DNA of 64,000 nt, taken from NCBI GenBank assembly GCA_019022495.1, contig JAFEKR010000024.1, positions 1 to 64,000 on the forward strand, written 5' to 3'. The stretch comes from Epichloe hybrida. Lineage: Eukaryota > Ascomycota > Sordariomycetes > Hypocreales > Clavicipitaceae. The notes below the pieces were generated by a model, which was given only the letters and a program-made list of their open reading frames with translations, ran no database searches and was not told where the DNA came from. Position numbers and translations under genes: made by a program. Below, one piece after another: positions 47,233-59,450 of this stretch (position 1 is the stretch's first letter; every line of letters begins with the position of its first letter).

Positions 47233-47489
47233 TGTTAGTTACACTAAGGTCTTACGTAAGTAATAAATCCTATATAAATTAAAGTTAATAATAGTTAGTT
47301 AGCTAGCTAGGAAAGAGAGAGAAGAGAGGGAAAGTCTAGATGCTAGAAAAGTAGGCGAAATCTATATATAGGGCAAAAGAGGGGGTAGCAAATTAATGCA
47401 GCTAATCATATTGCGTGCATTGCGCTAGACCTACAATTGGTCTAGTCTTTGGCTACGATTGAACCGATGAAGATCCGAAGGAATTAACA
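47233..47489 (-). repeat. 5' LTR of inverted F copy
   Basis: 257 bp, TGTTAGTTACACT to AAGGAATTAACA on the plus strand. It is followed by the ATTTA duplication. Confidence 0.9.
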
Positions 47490-47856
47490 ATTTATTTATT
47501 AATTCTAAAAAAATAGATTTTATATCCTATTTTAAATTAATTAACTTTAAATAATATAAGCTTCTTAAAGATTTCTATATTAGTCCTTAATATAATTATT
47601 TAGACTTATAATATATTATCTTATTTTAAATTTAAAAGTATATATAGGGTATTATTTAGTAAAATAACCACTTAGGTTAAATAATATAATATTAAATCTT
47701 AGAAATTAGATTTATTAGTATTTTAAAATCTTATAATATAAAAAGAAATTCAAGGATATCCATTATACTCTTAAACCTATATAATATACCCTATACCCTA
47801 ATATATAACTAATAATCTAAAACTAAGGAAACTTAAATAATTTATAGTAAATAAAC
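47490..47856. mobile_element. hAT-like element, third exposed piece
   Basis: It resumes ATTTATTTATTAATTC and is collinear with about 9545-9912. It ends at the TAAAC duplication of element C. Confidence 0.8.
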
Positions 47857-48152
47857 TATTGGTATTTACAGGATACTATTGACCTATGCGTAGGGTTTTC
47901 AGGGTAAACTAAAGTGCATGTAATCGTTATATATTCTAGTCTATCTTAGCAAGCAAAAGAGAGATTAAATAGAAGCAAAGAGAGTGCGCTATTTATTATA
48001 GGAAAAAGGGCCTTAATTAGGGTTATTAGCGAAAAGGCTATATATGCTAATGCTAACCGCGGCGCGGTTAGGCTAGACATGTGGGTCCGCAATGCAACGT
48101 GCCTAGCCAATTAGAGGCGCGCAGCCTTATTAATATTATACTTATTCTAACA
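47857..48152 (-). repeat. 3' LTR of copia C
   Basis: It starts TATTGGTATTTACAGG (TGTT mutated to TATT) and ends TTATTCTAACA, the inverse of the A/B LTR. Confidence 0.88.
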
Positions 48153-48260
48153 CTAGAAACTCTCTCTTTTTAATATAACTATTAACGCATAATATTAACA
48201 AGATAATTAAAAAGAATTAATAAACAAGTAAGATCAAATAATCACGGATAATATTATAAG

Positions 48261-48664
48261 CAGGCAATTGTACTCGTGTAATGTAATTGTTTTGTAATTG
48301 TTTTCTTTATTTTTATATCTAACTTATGATTAAAGATATTATCCTAATAATTATATAATCTTATAGAGTAAAATTCAAAGAAAAATACTCTATATAAAAG
48401 TGGGTCTGAAAGTGGATTGTTAAGCTATAAAGTAGAAAAATAACTTTTGTACTTATTTTTAGTGCTAAAATGTAATTGTTTTTAGTATTTGTAATTACAG
48501 ACGTACGACCCACTTTTGGACCCACTTTTATATATTATCCTTTACTTCGATTTTAACTCTATAAGATTACGTGATTATTAGTATAATATCTTTAATTATA
48601 AGCTAGATATTAATTCTTTAAGAAAAACAAACAATTACATGATGTAATTGTTTACAATACTCTG
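48261..48664. mobile_element. 404-bp hAT-like MITE
   Basis: The left end is CAGGCAATTGTACTCG. The right end ...TTTACAATACTCTG inverts to CAGAGTATTGTAAAC. Subterminal TGTAATTG/CAATTACA motifs lie at both ends, and GACCCACTTTTGGACCCAC inside links it to the larger elements. The 8-bp flanks differ (ATTATAAG versus GCTGCACT), so it sits at a rearrangement junction. Confidence 0.7.
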
Positions 48665-49409
48665 GCTGCACTGCAGCTGTTAACGGTCGCGAGGGCAGCT
48701 ATCAATGGCTGCGTCGCAGCTGTCAATAGCTACGACTAACCATGTAAATAACTAATTAGTTAATTGCGTTGTAGCTGCAAGTGTGGCTACAACCACGCCA
48801 CTAGTAATTAGGTAAGCTAGGGTAACGTAAGCTAGGGTGACGTAAGCAGGTTACCCTACATATAACTTACCCTATAGCTATCTTTAACAACGATTTTCTC
48901 TTTATCTAGAGGTTATACAAAAGTTTCACATATAGCAAATTAAAGCTTAAAGATAGGGCTTTCTTTTTATACAAGGTTATTTTTTAGACTAAAAGTTAGT
49001 GTATACGGGTTGCTAGCTAGTATAGTGGTAAGTTGATTTTTTGGTTTTTGCATACAAATGAATTTTGCGGAAAATCAAAAGTAGCCTGTAAGACCCCGTT
49101 AGCGGCCCGGATCTACTAATACGGTTAGTAGGTCTATAAGAGGAAGAAGATCTTTTTAACTAGCTAGATAGCTAGTCCTCTTAACTAATAACAGCCGCAT
49201 TGCCTATATAACGTATCTAAAATTAATTCTATTGCTTTATAAGATATTATAAAAGTAATCTAAATTGAATTCTATTAGTTAATAACTACTATAACCTTCC
49301 GTTGCGTTACGTTAATTGATTTAACGTTGCAGCCCTATTGGTCCCCGACCGTAGAGCTTGCACCCGTACAGCTGTTGCCAGCTGGCAACTAGCTCCCTAT
49401 ATTTCAATA
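48665..49409 (+). repeat. Fragment of the 824-bp LTR
   Basis: It corresponds to LTR positions about 80-824 of the young copia outer LTR (32569-33313) and ends TTTCAATA at the same base. It has no second primer-binding site after it, supporting 824 bp as a true LTR end. Confidence 0.85.
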
Positions 49410-50555
49410 GAGTTAGGAGATCTTAGGGGTCTCCTTAGCCTAAAAGGTTCTCTAGGAAGTACTAGAGAGGTCTTCCTTTTAGTATAAACTTAAAACCATA
49501 GCCTAACTATTCTTATATAATTCCTAGTATCTTACACTTCCTTTAATAAGTTAAGAGCTTAATATTAAGAATATTATACTCCCTAGCACTATACTTAATA
49601 CTCTTATTATTATAGAACTTATTAAGATTAAGTAATTACTTTAATAAGGGTTAGCCTATCTCTTAAGGGGGAATAGGAATAATTAAATCTTATAGAAAGG
49701 GTGCTATAGTTCTAGACTATAGAGAGGGATTATAATGCCTTACTATAGAAGGGGAAGCAAGGGGGGTCTAGGCTTATAGTTAAGGGCTTGTAATAAGGGG
49801 ATTGCCTTTACTATTACACCTTTACCTTATACTTAGTATACTTAGGGATTAGTATAATAGAATTTAGGAATAAAATAGAAGTAATTATAGTGGCTAAGGG
49901 GATTAGGGATATTATAAAGTAATTAGTTAATTTATTTAATATCTAAAAGAAGGGATACTAATAGGGAGAAAGTCTTTATAGAAGTCTTTCTTTGCTATTT
50001 ACCTCTTAAAGGGGGAATACTTCCTAGTAACTTCCTATATTTCTTCTTCTTTCTAATTATAAAATCTATTATAGTTAATAATATCTTTAAGTAAGACTAC
50101 TATCTTATAGTAACTCTATAAGTCTATATAAACACTACTAAAGAAGAGAAAGTCTTAAAGACTCCTTATAGCTTTAGGATTTACTACTTAGAATATCTCT
50201 TAGTTCTATCCTCTAAAGTTATTATTAAAGATAATAAATAGGGTTTATAAGTATAGGTTTTTATATTTATAAGTTACTTTCTTAATAAGAATCTAAGCTA
50301 TAAGTTCTTTAGGGGTAGTGTTTACTTTAAGATTAAATAATTTCTTATTCTCTAGTGCTTATTATATAATATACTAGTATAAATCAGGGGAGATATAGTT
50401 AAGGAGGTAAAATATAACTTATAGGTTAACTCCTCTTCTAATATCTTTAGTAAGGGAGGTATGTTTATAATTAGAAGGAATGTCTTAGGTTCTAGATCCT
50501 TCTAGTTAATCTTAGTATTTTACTATAATATTAGTAGTAAATTAAGAGATATAGG
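49410..50555 (-). pseudogene. Copia C gag remnant (element-distal part)
   Basis: This is the reverse complement of about 3120-4100 of copia A, and contains the ~140-bp segment missing from A (around 50385-50520). It ends at ATAGG, where element D begins. Confidence 0.8.
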
Positions 50556-50866
50556 TGTTGGATTCACAGGGTATTGAATTCAATGTAATACAGTCGTGAG
50601 CCCGAAGAATAGTATTATCATTGATTATTTATTCTAGGCTGCGTTATCTATTGTCTTGATTGATTGAGTTTTTTTTAGGAAAAGAGAGGTAAAAAGCTAG
50701 AAGTTACGATACATAAAGGGAAAAGGGGTTGCGCGTTTATGTCCCCACATTTCCTAGCTAATTAACGTGCTAGGTTATAGGTCACGTGTAAGGTCCGCGC
50801 GCAGCCTAAGCTTTTACTAGGTAATTATAGCTATGACGCGTGATTAATATTACCTTTATTCTAACA
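50556..50866 (-). repeat. 3' LTR of copia D
   Basis: It starts TGTTGGATTCACAGGG and ends TTATTCTAACA. It contains a GC-rich pocket (GGTCCGCGCGCAGCC). Confidence 0.9.
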
Positions 50867-53500
50867 CTAGAACTTCTCTCTTTTAATATAATTATTAACG
50901 CGTAATATTAATTATAGAAATAAAAAAGGAAAGACAGATTAAGAATATAATTAATAGGAGATGTAAGGAAAAGAACTTATAGCTTATCTAGGCGTATAGT
51001 TACTAATAAAAGGGAAATAACAATCTTGCTTAGCTTATGAGCCTATGTAAGAATAAGTAAGACCTTCTAAATCCCTTCTTTTCCTTAAAATAACATATAT
51101 ACCACACTATAGCGTATATATAATATCTTCCTCCTCCTTAGCAACACCTTTATTCTCCTATGCACTACTATTAATTTCTATAGTCTACTAGGAGGGCCTA
51201 GTAAGCTAGCGTAGTTATAGCTACTAGGGATATTAACTATAGGGACGTAAATCCCTTACGTATTGCTATCTTGTCCCTATGGCTATTCTCCTAGAGAATC
51301 ACCTTTTCCTCTTACCACACATATGTTACGCACAGGTAACCTATCCCTCTATCTAGATAGTTATCTAGTTAGTTAAGATAAAGCTCTTAAGGGCCTTATT
51401 AGGTAATACCTTTATAAAAGCATTAGCTAGGTTATTCTCTCTATTAATCTATTAGATCTTATAGAGTTCTTAGCGTTTATATAACTATTAAAGGGCTATA
51501 ATATTAATTATTAGGCATTTCTCCTTTATTATACTAAGCTTAACAAGGCACTTATATAAGGAGTATAAATCCGTATATATAATAACTAGGATCTTTAGGA
51601 GCTTTAGTTAGTTAGTAACTAAGTTTAGGGTAGTTATAATTACGTAAGCTATATTAACACTAGCTACTATACTATAGACTTCTAAGGTAAGCACACTTTG
51701 TGTAACTCTCTTACTCTTTATTAAGCTAAAGTATATAATATTACCTTTAATTATAAACTTACTATTAGTGTAGTCTTCGTTTGCTAGGACAAGTATATAT
51801 CCTAGTTATAAGGATAGGTTTTAGTTATTAGCAAAGGATTTATTTATAAAGGTAAAGAGCTTTGCCTTCTTAAGGTTAATTAGGATAAACATTAGACCTC
51901 TCTCTAGGTAATTTATTTACCACTTTAGGCAGTAATTAAGGGCTTTTATGTCCTCTAGGGTTAGCTCCTAGTATTATATAGTAATAAATAAGTTAAAGCA
52001 AGCCTCTAGTTAGCAGATTAAGGTAATGTAAGCGCCTTAGGCCCTTTACTTAACATATTTACGCTTTAAGTTAGTTATTAGAACTAACTCTAACTTATTA
52101 CTTTACCCTTTCTACTAGATCTTAATAGTATTATTCTCTAGCAAGATAATGCTACTATTAAACATAAGAGAGTAGTCCTAAGTTAGGAATTGCTTTAGCT
52201 TTACGTTAAAGCCTACTGTAGTAAGCTAGGTCTCTTCCTTCTTAGAGAATTTCTTATCTAAGAGGCTAATTATATTATTAGTCTATATTCTAATATAGGT
52301 AAAGTTAGGGCTTTCCTTTGTAATTATAAGCAGGCAAGGATTATACGTAGAGGTTTTTATCTAGAGGTTCTCTTTATGATGCTTATAATACGTAACCTAC
52401 TAGTGTGTTCTTACCTTTACAAGCCTATAGAGGGGTTTTATAACCCTTAAGATTATACCTAGCAGGTAAAGATACTATATCTAAATTAGCAAGCGCGCTA
52501 GGATTAGCTGCTCTAGCAATATATAGGCCTATATATAAGCCTAATAGATATCTCTTAGCTAGATAAGGAATTTCCTTAATCTTACTAATAAGGCTATCAT
52601 AAGAATAAGACGTTAGCTCGCGCGTTAAATCATTAGGGCCTATATAAGAATAGCCTATTTCCCTTTATCCTCACACCCTTAGATTACGAGGCATAACTTT
52701 TTATAGGGTTCTATTATCTTACCCTTAATCTTATTAATAATCTAGGAATTAAAGATTCAAATTCCACTATATTCTTCCTTATTAAATATAATAAATTTAA
52801 ATACACCTTACTTAATTAGAGTATTAATTTCCGCTTTCATTAATAGCTTAAAAGGTTCGCTAGGGGTCTTAATAATTCCTTCCTTATATAGCTTAATTAC
52901 AAGAGCTAGGTTACTATGTTCTTTTACTAATAGGAAGGTATTAGCACCTTAAGGTATTATAGGAGGGTTCTTCTATAGCCTTCTATGTCCTTACTTTAGT
53001 AGTATTAGTAGCACTATATTTTTATTATAGGCCTCTTACCCTTTTTCTCCTTTCTCTTTACTAGGCTTTACTATTTTCTTTACACTAGGATTATTATAGT
53101 AAGGCTTAATAAATATTAACCTAAAGGTCTTTAGGCCTCTAGGTATATTAAGTATATAGCTTTCTCTAGTAATCGCTAGTAGCTTATATAGACTTACCTA
53201 TCCCTTGCCTTCTTACTAGACCTTAACCTTTAATCTAAGCGGTAGGCTAAGGGTCTTCGAGGTATCTAGGCTATTGTATTTAGTAAGGGCCTTATTAACC
53301 TTCTAGATAGCGTGAAGTCTCTTAATCTCTTTAGTAGCTTTCTATACTATAATTACACACTATGTAATATTAAGTAATAGTAGGGACTTATTTATTATAT
53401 ATAAGTAGGCTTTAAAGATAAGGAGGGTTAGGATAAGACTATTAGGGCCTATAGTGTTATTCAAGGCCTTAATTACTATTTAAAGGGCAATAGGTTCTAG
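50867..53500 (-). pseudogene. Copia D RT and RNase H (decayed)
   Basis: Homology to A/B pol is clear: the RNase H region lies near 51660-51860 and RT near 52330-52850. The purine tract (GAGAGAAG in element orientation) lies beside the 3' LTR. All frames are broken. Confidence 0.7.
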
Positions 53501-54200
53501 CATTATAGGGCATTCATATCTAATTATATCATAGGCTCTTCGGAGTAGCCTATAATACCTTTTAACCTTCCTTATACTATAGTATGCCTTAATAAGGACT
53601 TCCTTAATTAAAATTAATATTAAAGCTATAAATTATCTAAATTTATTACTATAGAAGTTCGTTCTAGTATCTATAATAATAAAGTCTAGGGGGCCTAGGT
53701 AAGCATTAATCTAGCACATTTAGAGGGCTTCCTAGGTTATTTTCGCAGAGATATTATTAAGGAATTTCGCTATATTAAACACTATAACTATATCTATAGC
53801 GTAAAGTGTAGGGTAGTTACTATCTAGGTAGAAGATATTTACTATTACTTTATAATTAAAGTTACACTTATCCTTAAGGGTAAACTTAAAGCAATTAGGG
53901 CTATTTACATACATTTAGCATTAGTAGCAGATTCTTATTAGCTCCCTAATAGCTTTAATATTAACATTATGCCCTAATCTATAAAGGACCTTATGTAAAC
54001 ATCAGATTAATAGATACCCAAAGCAGTAATATAATCGCTATAGCTTGCCTTCTATAAGGTAGCTCTAAGTAACTACTTTTTCTTTCTATATAAGAAGCAT
54101 CTAGGCGTAGCCCTATTTGTGTATAACAAGGACTTTAATGTTTCCTTATTATAGTGTGTTCTTAGAGATGTTAAAGTTAATCTTTAGATAGTCTATATTA
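53501..54200 (-). pseudogene. Copia D integrase remnant
   Basis: A 60-residue open stretch (53732-53914) reads FKFTLKDKCNFNYKVIVNIF, then YLDSNYPTLYAIDIV and FNIAKFLNNISAK. It corresponds to the integrase core of A near 5520-5690. The first catalytic Asp of the family (IIVDI) reads VIVNI here, another G-to-A type loss. Confidence 0.75.
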
Positions 54201-57056
54201 TTAAGGGATAAGAGAAATAGAGTGTTTATAAGGATAACCTAAAAGAGAATATTTCTAAAGGGAGTAGGCATATTAGCTAATCTAAGCGTAATAATTAGGT
54301 CTCCCACGCCAAATCTAACTAATGCCTTCTTCTCTATTAATTTATTAAGCTATAATATAGGCATCTAATGTTATAAAGCAAGAAATTAAGGGTGCCTTAC
54401 TATAGAGAACTTTGCGGCTCTTGTATTAGGCATAATCCCTTAGAATATCGCATAGGAATAGCAATCTTCTAACATAAATATTACTAGGGCTTTGTTTACA
54501 AGTTCCTGCTAAAAGGGGTCTTTTTTACTTAGGCTATAATATGCTACTTGCCTTATTAGGAATTAAACCGTTTTCTTACTATTAATATAGGTTTTATATA
54601 TAAAGAAGCTTGTAGGTACTAGCCTATCTGTATTATTAGGGCTATCATTAAATCTAATGCTTTTTATATACTAAGCGATTTTGTTATTAATAGGGGGTTA
54701 GGACTTGTGTTCTCCCTTATACTAAGTGAGGAATAAATAATATAAGTTATTAGTTAGATCCGTAAGGTAGTGGTTCTTAAAGTATTAAAACGCCTTCTTA
54801 TAGTCCTCTTTAGGGTGCTTAGATAACTAGCATCCTTCCTTGCTATATATATAGCACTTCTTTGTGTAAGGAGTACCTCCTCTTCCTTATAGTTTTAAGG
54901 GGTATTAGGTCTCTTTCCCCTTCCTATTATATCTTTAGTTAGTCTAGAATTACTCTAGGGTTATAGGTTTAGTTAGGAACTATTAATAGTTCTTCTTCTT
55001 TTCCTTAATAAGGTAAAGGGTTATTCTAATCTATTTATAAAACTCTTATAGTCTATCTAGTGAATTTATAATCACTTCTTTACACTCTAGAATACTATAA
55101 TAGGCTCTAATAAGTTAATTCTAGAGTGCCCTTTTAGTTTAGCTTACTTTAAGCACTACTTATTATAAGATAGCTAGTCTTTTAGTAAGTTTATTAAAGT
55201 ATTTAATTATTAACTTACTTAGGTTATTATTTATTATTCCTTATAAGGAAGTGTTATTCTACTCTAGTAAATATCTTTGCTATATATTCTTAGTTTTAAA
55301 TTATTCTCTTATATAGCTAATAAGCATAGGGAGATCTTATAGTTATCTAGGTTTAGAGAGGTAGTTTATATAGTATTATAGTGCTTTACCTTTAAGTATA
55401 ACCTTAAAAGCATAACTAGCTTATTTAGGCTAGATATTAAGTAACTTACACTTTCTATAGAATATTTAAAGCTTTAATTTAAGAATATTATAGTTATTAG
55501 CGCTATAGAGTTATTCTTTAGGGTATACCTTAGATAGGTTAATAATTTACTTTAGCAAAGGTCTCTAGGTCTATAGGGGTTCTCTAGGTGTTTCCTTTTG
55601 TATTTATAAAAGAGGTAGTAAGGTCTTTAGGAAGTAAGAGAGTAGCTTTATAAGTAGCACCCTTAGGGCTTATTATTCCCTCTAATCCTCCTCTTCCTTA
55701 TATTAGGAAGGAGAAATTATAGCTCTTTAAGCTATGCTAATAAGGGCACTACTAGCCCTAGATAGCATAGGTTACCTTTATTAGTAACTCTCCTACTTAG
55801 GGGCATTATTAGTAGTATTATTAGGGTAATACTACTTACTTACCTCTAGTAAAGGTATAGGTAAGGGAGTTACCTATAGATGCTTGTGGATAGCATCCTT
55901 AGGTGGTCTTAACTCTAGGTTAATTAACCTTCCTAGGGGAGATTAGCTAGGCCTTCCTAGAGGGGATTAACTTAGTTTTCCTAGGGGAGTCTAGCTTATT
56001 AATCCTTTTAATAGTAATTATACTAACAAATAGGGTAACAGGGTAGGTTACCTAGTTCTAATATTATTATTATCTAGTAAATTACAGAAGAACTCTTTAT
56101 TCTATAGGTTCTTTTAGAAGCCTATATACTTCTTCCTAGCCTCTTTAATTTCTTTAAGAGTCTAAAATCTAAATTTTTCTTAGTTTGCTACTTCTTTAAG
56201 GTTATTTACTATCTTAGTGCCTCCTCTAATAGTTATATATACTCTATTATAAAGAAAATAGTCTTGAAGTCTGTTTTATAAAAGGTCTCTCCCTTCCATA
56301 AACTTATCCCTTAACTATCTATAGAAGTTATTACTAAATTTAGAGAATAGTATTCTTCTAAATAACCCTTACTTCTTATATTATTTAGTCTTTATAAGGA
56401 TATAGAGACTAATTTCCTTAGGTATTATTATCTTTTTATATTTAGAACTTCCTATTTATTAGAGTAGTTCTTCTATAATATGTTATTAAAGCCTTATAGA
56501 GATATAAGGGTATAGGTTAGTGTAAATAGGGGTTTTTCCTTTGTTAAGGTATTTATTATCATCTCCTATTTTAATACCTTCTATAGTATTATTATAGCTA
56601 TTAGTCTTACTAGGAACTCTAAATTAACTAGAGGTCCTAGATAGTCTAGCTATATCTAATATTCTAATTAATTAAGGGAGGTAGATCTTATAGTGTGAGG
56701 AGAAAAGGGGTATAACTATGATTATATAACGTATTTTAGATATAAAGGATCGCGAGGTAAGGTAGTTAACTTTAAATGTATAATAGAATATATAATAAAG
56801 AAAGATAAGGGGATAGCTTAGTTACTAGTATTAAACCTTTCTTTATTATTTCAAAGTCCGTATAAATATAAATGTTAATACTAAAGTAAGAAGAGAGCTA
56901 TATTATACCTTTCTATTAGCATAACTTATTATCAAACGTAACCCTCCTATTTTATAGGGCGAGTTATTATTAGATAAGCTACCTCTTCTAATTAACCTTG
57001 CTAATTTACGGTGTTTGAAGACTACGTGGTTATCTGTGAAAGTAACCACTGATTAG
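54201..57056 (-). pseudogene. Copia D protease and gag (decayed)
   Basis: Protease-like sequence lies near 54390-54450 (inverse of GATGCLLV-type in A/B). Gag includes the decayed zinc-knuckle region near 54830-54880. Just inside the 5' LTR the element-sense sequence is CTAATCAGTGGTTAC, the best-preserved form of the candidate primer-binding site shared by A-D and F. Confidence 0.65.
57026..57049 (-). promoter_or_regulatory. Inverted repeat beside the primer-binding site of copia D
   Basis: GTGGTTA (57026-57032) and TAACCAC (57043-57049) form a 7-bp stem with a 10-bp loop, overlapping the candidate primer-binding site next to the 5' LTR. Copies A, B and C have mutated versions. Confidence 0.6.
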
Positions 57057-57367
57057 TGTTAGATTCACAGGGTATTGAATTTAATGTAATATAGTCGTGA
57101 GCCTAAAGAATAGTATTATCATTGATTATCTATTCTAGGTTACGTTGTCTATTATCTTAATTAATTGAGTTTTTTTTAGGAAAAGAGAGGTAAAAAGCTA
57201 GAAGTTATAATATATAAAGGGAAAAGGGGTTACGCGTTTGTGTCCCTATATTTCCTAGCTAATTAACGTGCTAGGTTATAGGTCACGTGTGGGGTCCGCG
57301 CGCAGCCTAAGCTTCTGCTAGGTAATTGCGGCTGCGACGCGCGATTGATATTACCTTTGTTCTAACA
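57057..57367 (-). repeat. 5' LTR of copia D
   Basis: 311 bp, TGTTAGATTCACAGGG to TTTGTTCTAACA. It is less mutated in its right half (TGCGGCTGCGACGCGCG). Confidence 0.9.
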
Positions 57368-57784
57368 ATAGGTAATAGAGAAATTATAAAGGTTTAAAGG
57401 ATTATAAGTAAAGCTATTATCTTTGCCCCTTAGTAAGTTTAATTAAATAATTAAGAATAAGTTAGGTTAGTTACTAACTAGGCCTTAATTATTTAATAAA
57501 TACACTTCTAAGGGTTTATTTATATAATAAATACGCTAATCAAATAAATAAAGATAGGTTAGGTTAGTTACTAACTCGGCCTTAATCAAGTTAATAAGCT
57601 TAGATTTAGTATAGAGCTAGTTATAGTTACTTAAGGTAAAAGAAGAGCTAGAATATACTTTTTCCTTAGCATATTTAGTATCTTAGAGTAGCACTTCCTC
57701 TTTTATAAGGCAAGTCCTTAATACTAATACCTCTTCTATAAACCTTGCTAATCTATAGTATTTATAAAGATAACTACTAATTAG
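57368..57784 (-). pseudogene. Copia C gag remnant (5' part)
   Basis: This is the reverse complement of about 2694-3130 of copia A, with the two AAGGCCTAGTTAGTAACTAA-type direct repeats. It resumes with the duplicated ATAGG. Confidence 0.8.
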
Positions 57785-58080
57785 TATTAGTATCTATAAG
57801 ATACTATTAACCTACGCGTAGGGTTTTTAAGGTAAACTAAAGTGCACGTAATTATTATATATTCTAGTCTATCTTAGTAAGTAAAAGAGAGATTAAATAG
57901 AAGCAAAGAGAGTATGCTATTTATTATAGGAAAAGGGGCCTTAATTAGGGTTATTAGCGAAGAGGCCACATGTGCTAATGCTAACTGCGGCGCGGTTAGG
58001 CCAGACATGTGGGTCCGCGATGCAACGCGCCCAGCCAATCAGAGGCGCGCAGCCTTGTTGATATTATGCTTGTTCCAACA
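57785..58080 (-). repeat. 5' LTR of copia C
   Basis: 296 bp, TATTAGTATCTATAAG to CTTGTTCCAACA. The inner half keeps CpG-rich sequence. Confidence 0.9.
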
Positions 58081-58302
58081 TAAACTAAAATAGTAATTAA
58101 ATTAACGCTAATATTAACTTAATAAAGAAAAATCTATATAATATTATAAGATCTTAATATACCCCACATTTATTTTCCCCTAACATTACATTTGTAATGT
58201 TTGTAATGTAATGTAATGTAATATGTAATAATTACACATTACATTACACATTACATCCAAACCCCAAATATTACATTACATTACATTACATTACATGCTC
58301 TG
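58081..58302. mobile_element. hAT-like element, final piece and right terminus (TACAT subfamily)
   Basis: After the TAAAC duplication the sequence is collinear with 9912-10138, including palindromic ATGTA/TACAT runs, and ends ATGCTCTG at 58302. The outside 8 bp, GCTATAAC, match the LTR sequence GCTACAAC at 32690-32697, so the target was a copy of the 824-bp LTR. Confidence 0.85.
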
Positions 58303-58926
58303 GCTATAACCACACTACTAGTAATTAGGTAAGCTAGGGTAACGTAAGCTTGGGTAACATAAGCAAGTTACCTTACACGTAACTTACCCTATAGCTATCT
58401 TTAATAGCAATTTTCTCTTTAACTAGAGGTTATATAAAAGTTTTACATATAGCAAATTAAAGCTAGAAGATAGGGCTTTCTCCTTATATAAGGTTATTTT
58501 TTAGACTAAAAGTTAGTGTATACAGGTTACTAGCTAGTATGGTAGTGAGTTGATTTTTTAGTTTTTGCATATAAATGAATTTTGCGAAAAATCAAAAGTA
58601 GCTTGTAAGACCCCTCTAGTAGCCCGGATTCACTAATATAGTTAGTAAGTCTATAAGAGAAAGAAAATCTTTTTAACTAGCTAGATAGCTAGTCCCCTTA
58701 ACTAACAATAGCTGCATTGCCTATATAACATATCTAAAATCAATTCTATTACTCTATAAGATATTATAAAAGTAATTTAAATTAAATTTTATAAGTTAAT
58801 AACTACTATAACCTTTCGTTACGTTACGTTAATTAATTTAACATTGCGGCCTTATTAGTCCCTAACCGTAAAGCTTCCACCTGTACAGCTGTTTCCAGCT
58901 GGCAACTAGCTCCCTACATTTCAATA
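58303..58926 (+). repeat. Fragment of the 824-bp LTR (3' three quarters)
   Basis: It corresponds to about 32690-33313 and stops at CATTTCAATA, the same end as at 49409 and 33313. The sequence after it is not a primer-binding site, as expected for a genuine LTR/genome boundary. Confidence 0.85.
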
Positions 58927-59450
58927 ATTACTACTAATAAACTCCTTATTTACTAGTAGCTTATAAGTTATAAGGCCTTTCTAAGCTATAAATAAAACCT
59001 TATTACTATTAAAGGGGGGGCTTATAAGTAAGGGTTTTTACTTAATCTAGATTAGTGTAAGTACTATATTTTATGTATTAGCTAAGTACTAGATTTATAC
59101 TACTTACTATTTTACTTATTATTATAGAAGTGCTAACTTATTATTATTTATTATATCCAGTAGTAATAGTATATTCTCTAGCTAGGTTATTTCTATAGTA
59201 AAGAATAATATATATTATAAACTAGCCTTATAACTACTATATATAAGTATTTAGAATAAGAATATTATTCTTATAAAAGGAAAAAGAAACTTTACTAGTA
59301 ATTATATAGTATCTAGATATAAAGCCCCTTATGTGCGGTCTATGCATAGTTTACGCAAAGCCCTAACCTATTCCCACAAAGTACATATACTTTCTAGGGC
59401 CTTCCCAGAGCCAAACTTAACTTAAGCTCACAGCTCGAGTCCATAATAAT
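58927..59450. other. AT-rich unassigned sequence with a GC pocket
   Basis: No gene or known repeat was recognised. The segment 59335-59445 (CCCCTTATGTGCGGTCTATG and onwards) is much less AT-rich and may be a piece of original unique DNA or a single-copy insertion. Confidence 0.4.

Larger units (their letters stand above)
40483..47489 (-). mobile_element. Copia family F, full-length inverted copy
   Basis: Both LTRs are present (40483-40739, which is the 3' LTR, and 47233-47489, the 5' LTR; 257 bp each). The exact 5-bp duplication is ATTTA (40478-40482 and 47490-47494). The uninserted site is preserved at 9520-9545. Internal order from right to left is gag, protease, integrase, RT, RNase H. 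It is heavily RIP-mutated, and a 403-bp MITE sits at 43926-44328. It gives the full-length reference (about 7 kb) for the truncated F copies. Confidence 0.92.
50556..57367 (-). mobile_element. Copia element D, full length, nested in C
   Basis: The element is 6812 bp with 311-bp LTRs (50556-50866 and 57057-57367) and target duplication ATAGG (50551-50555 and 57368-57372). The LTR sequence differs from A/B/C, but the internal region is related. From right to left it carries gag, protease, integrase, RT and RNase H, all with many stops. Confidence 0.9.
47857..58080 (-). mobile_element. Copia element C (A/B family), inverted, rearranged, with nested D
   Basis: Two 296-bp LTRs lie at 47857-48152 and 57785-58080 and the target duplication is TAAAC (47852-47856 and 58081-58085). 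The empty-site sequence is present at 9905-9920. Inside are only its 3' tail (48153-48260) and gag (49410-50555 and 57368-57784). The pol region is missing and replaced by a hAT-like MITE (48261-48664) plus an 824-type LTR fragment (48665-49409). Element D is inserted in the gag. Confidence 0.9.

Noticed and set aside
59406..59415. CAGAGC at 59406 as the left terminus of the hAT-like arm ending at 59733
   Set aside because: It continues CAAAC rather than ATTG, has no subterminal pentamers, and its 8-bp flank does not match CTTACCTC after 59733.
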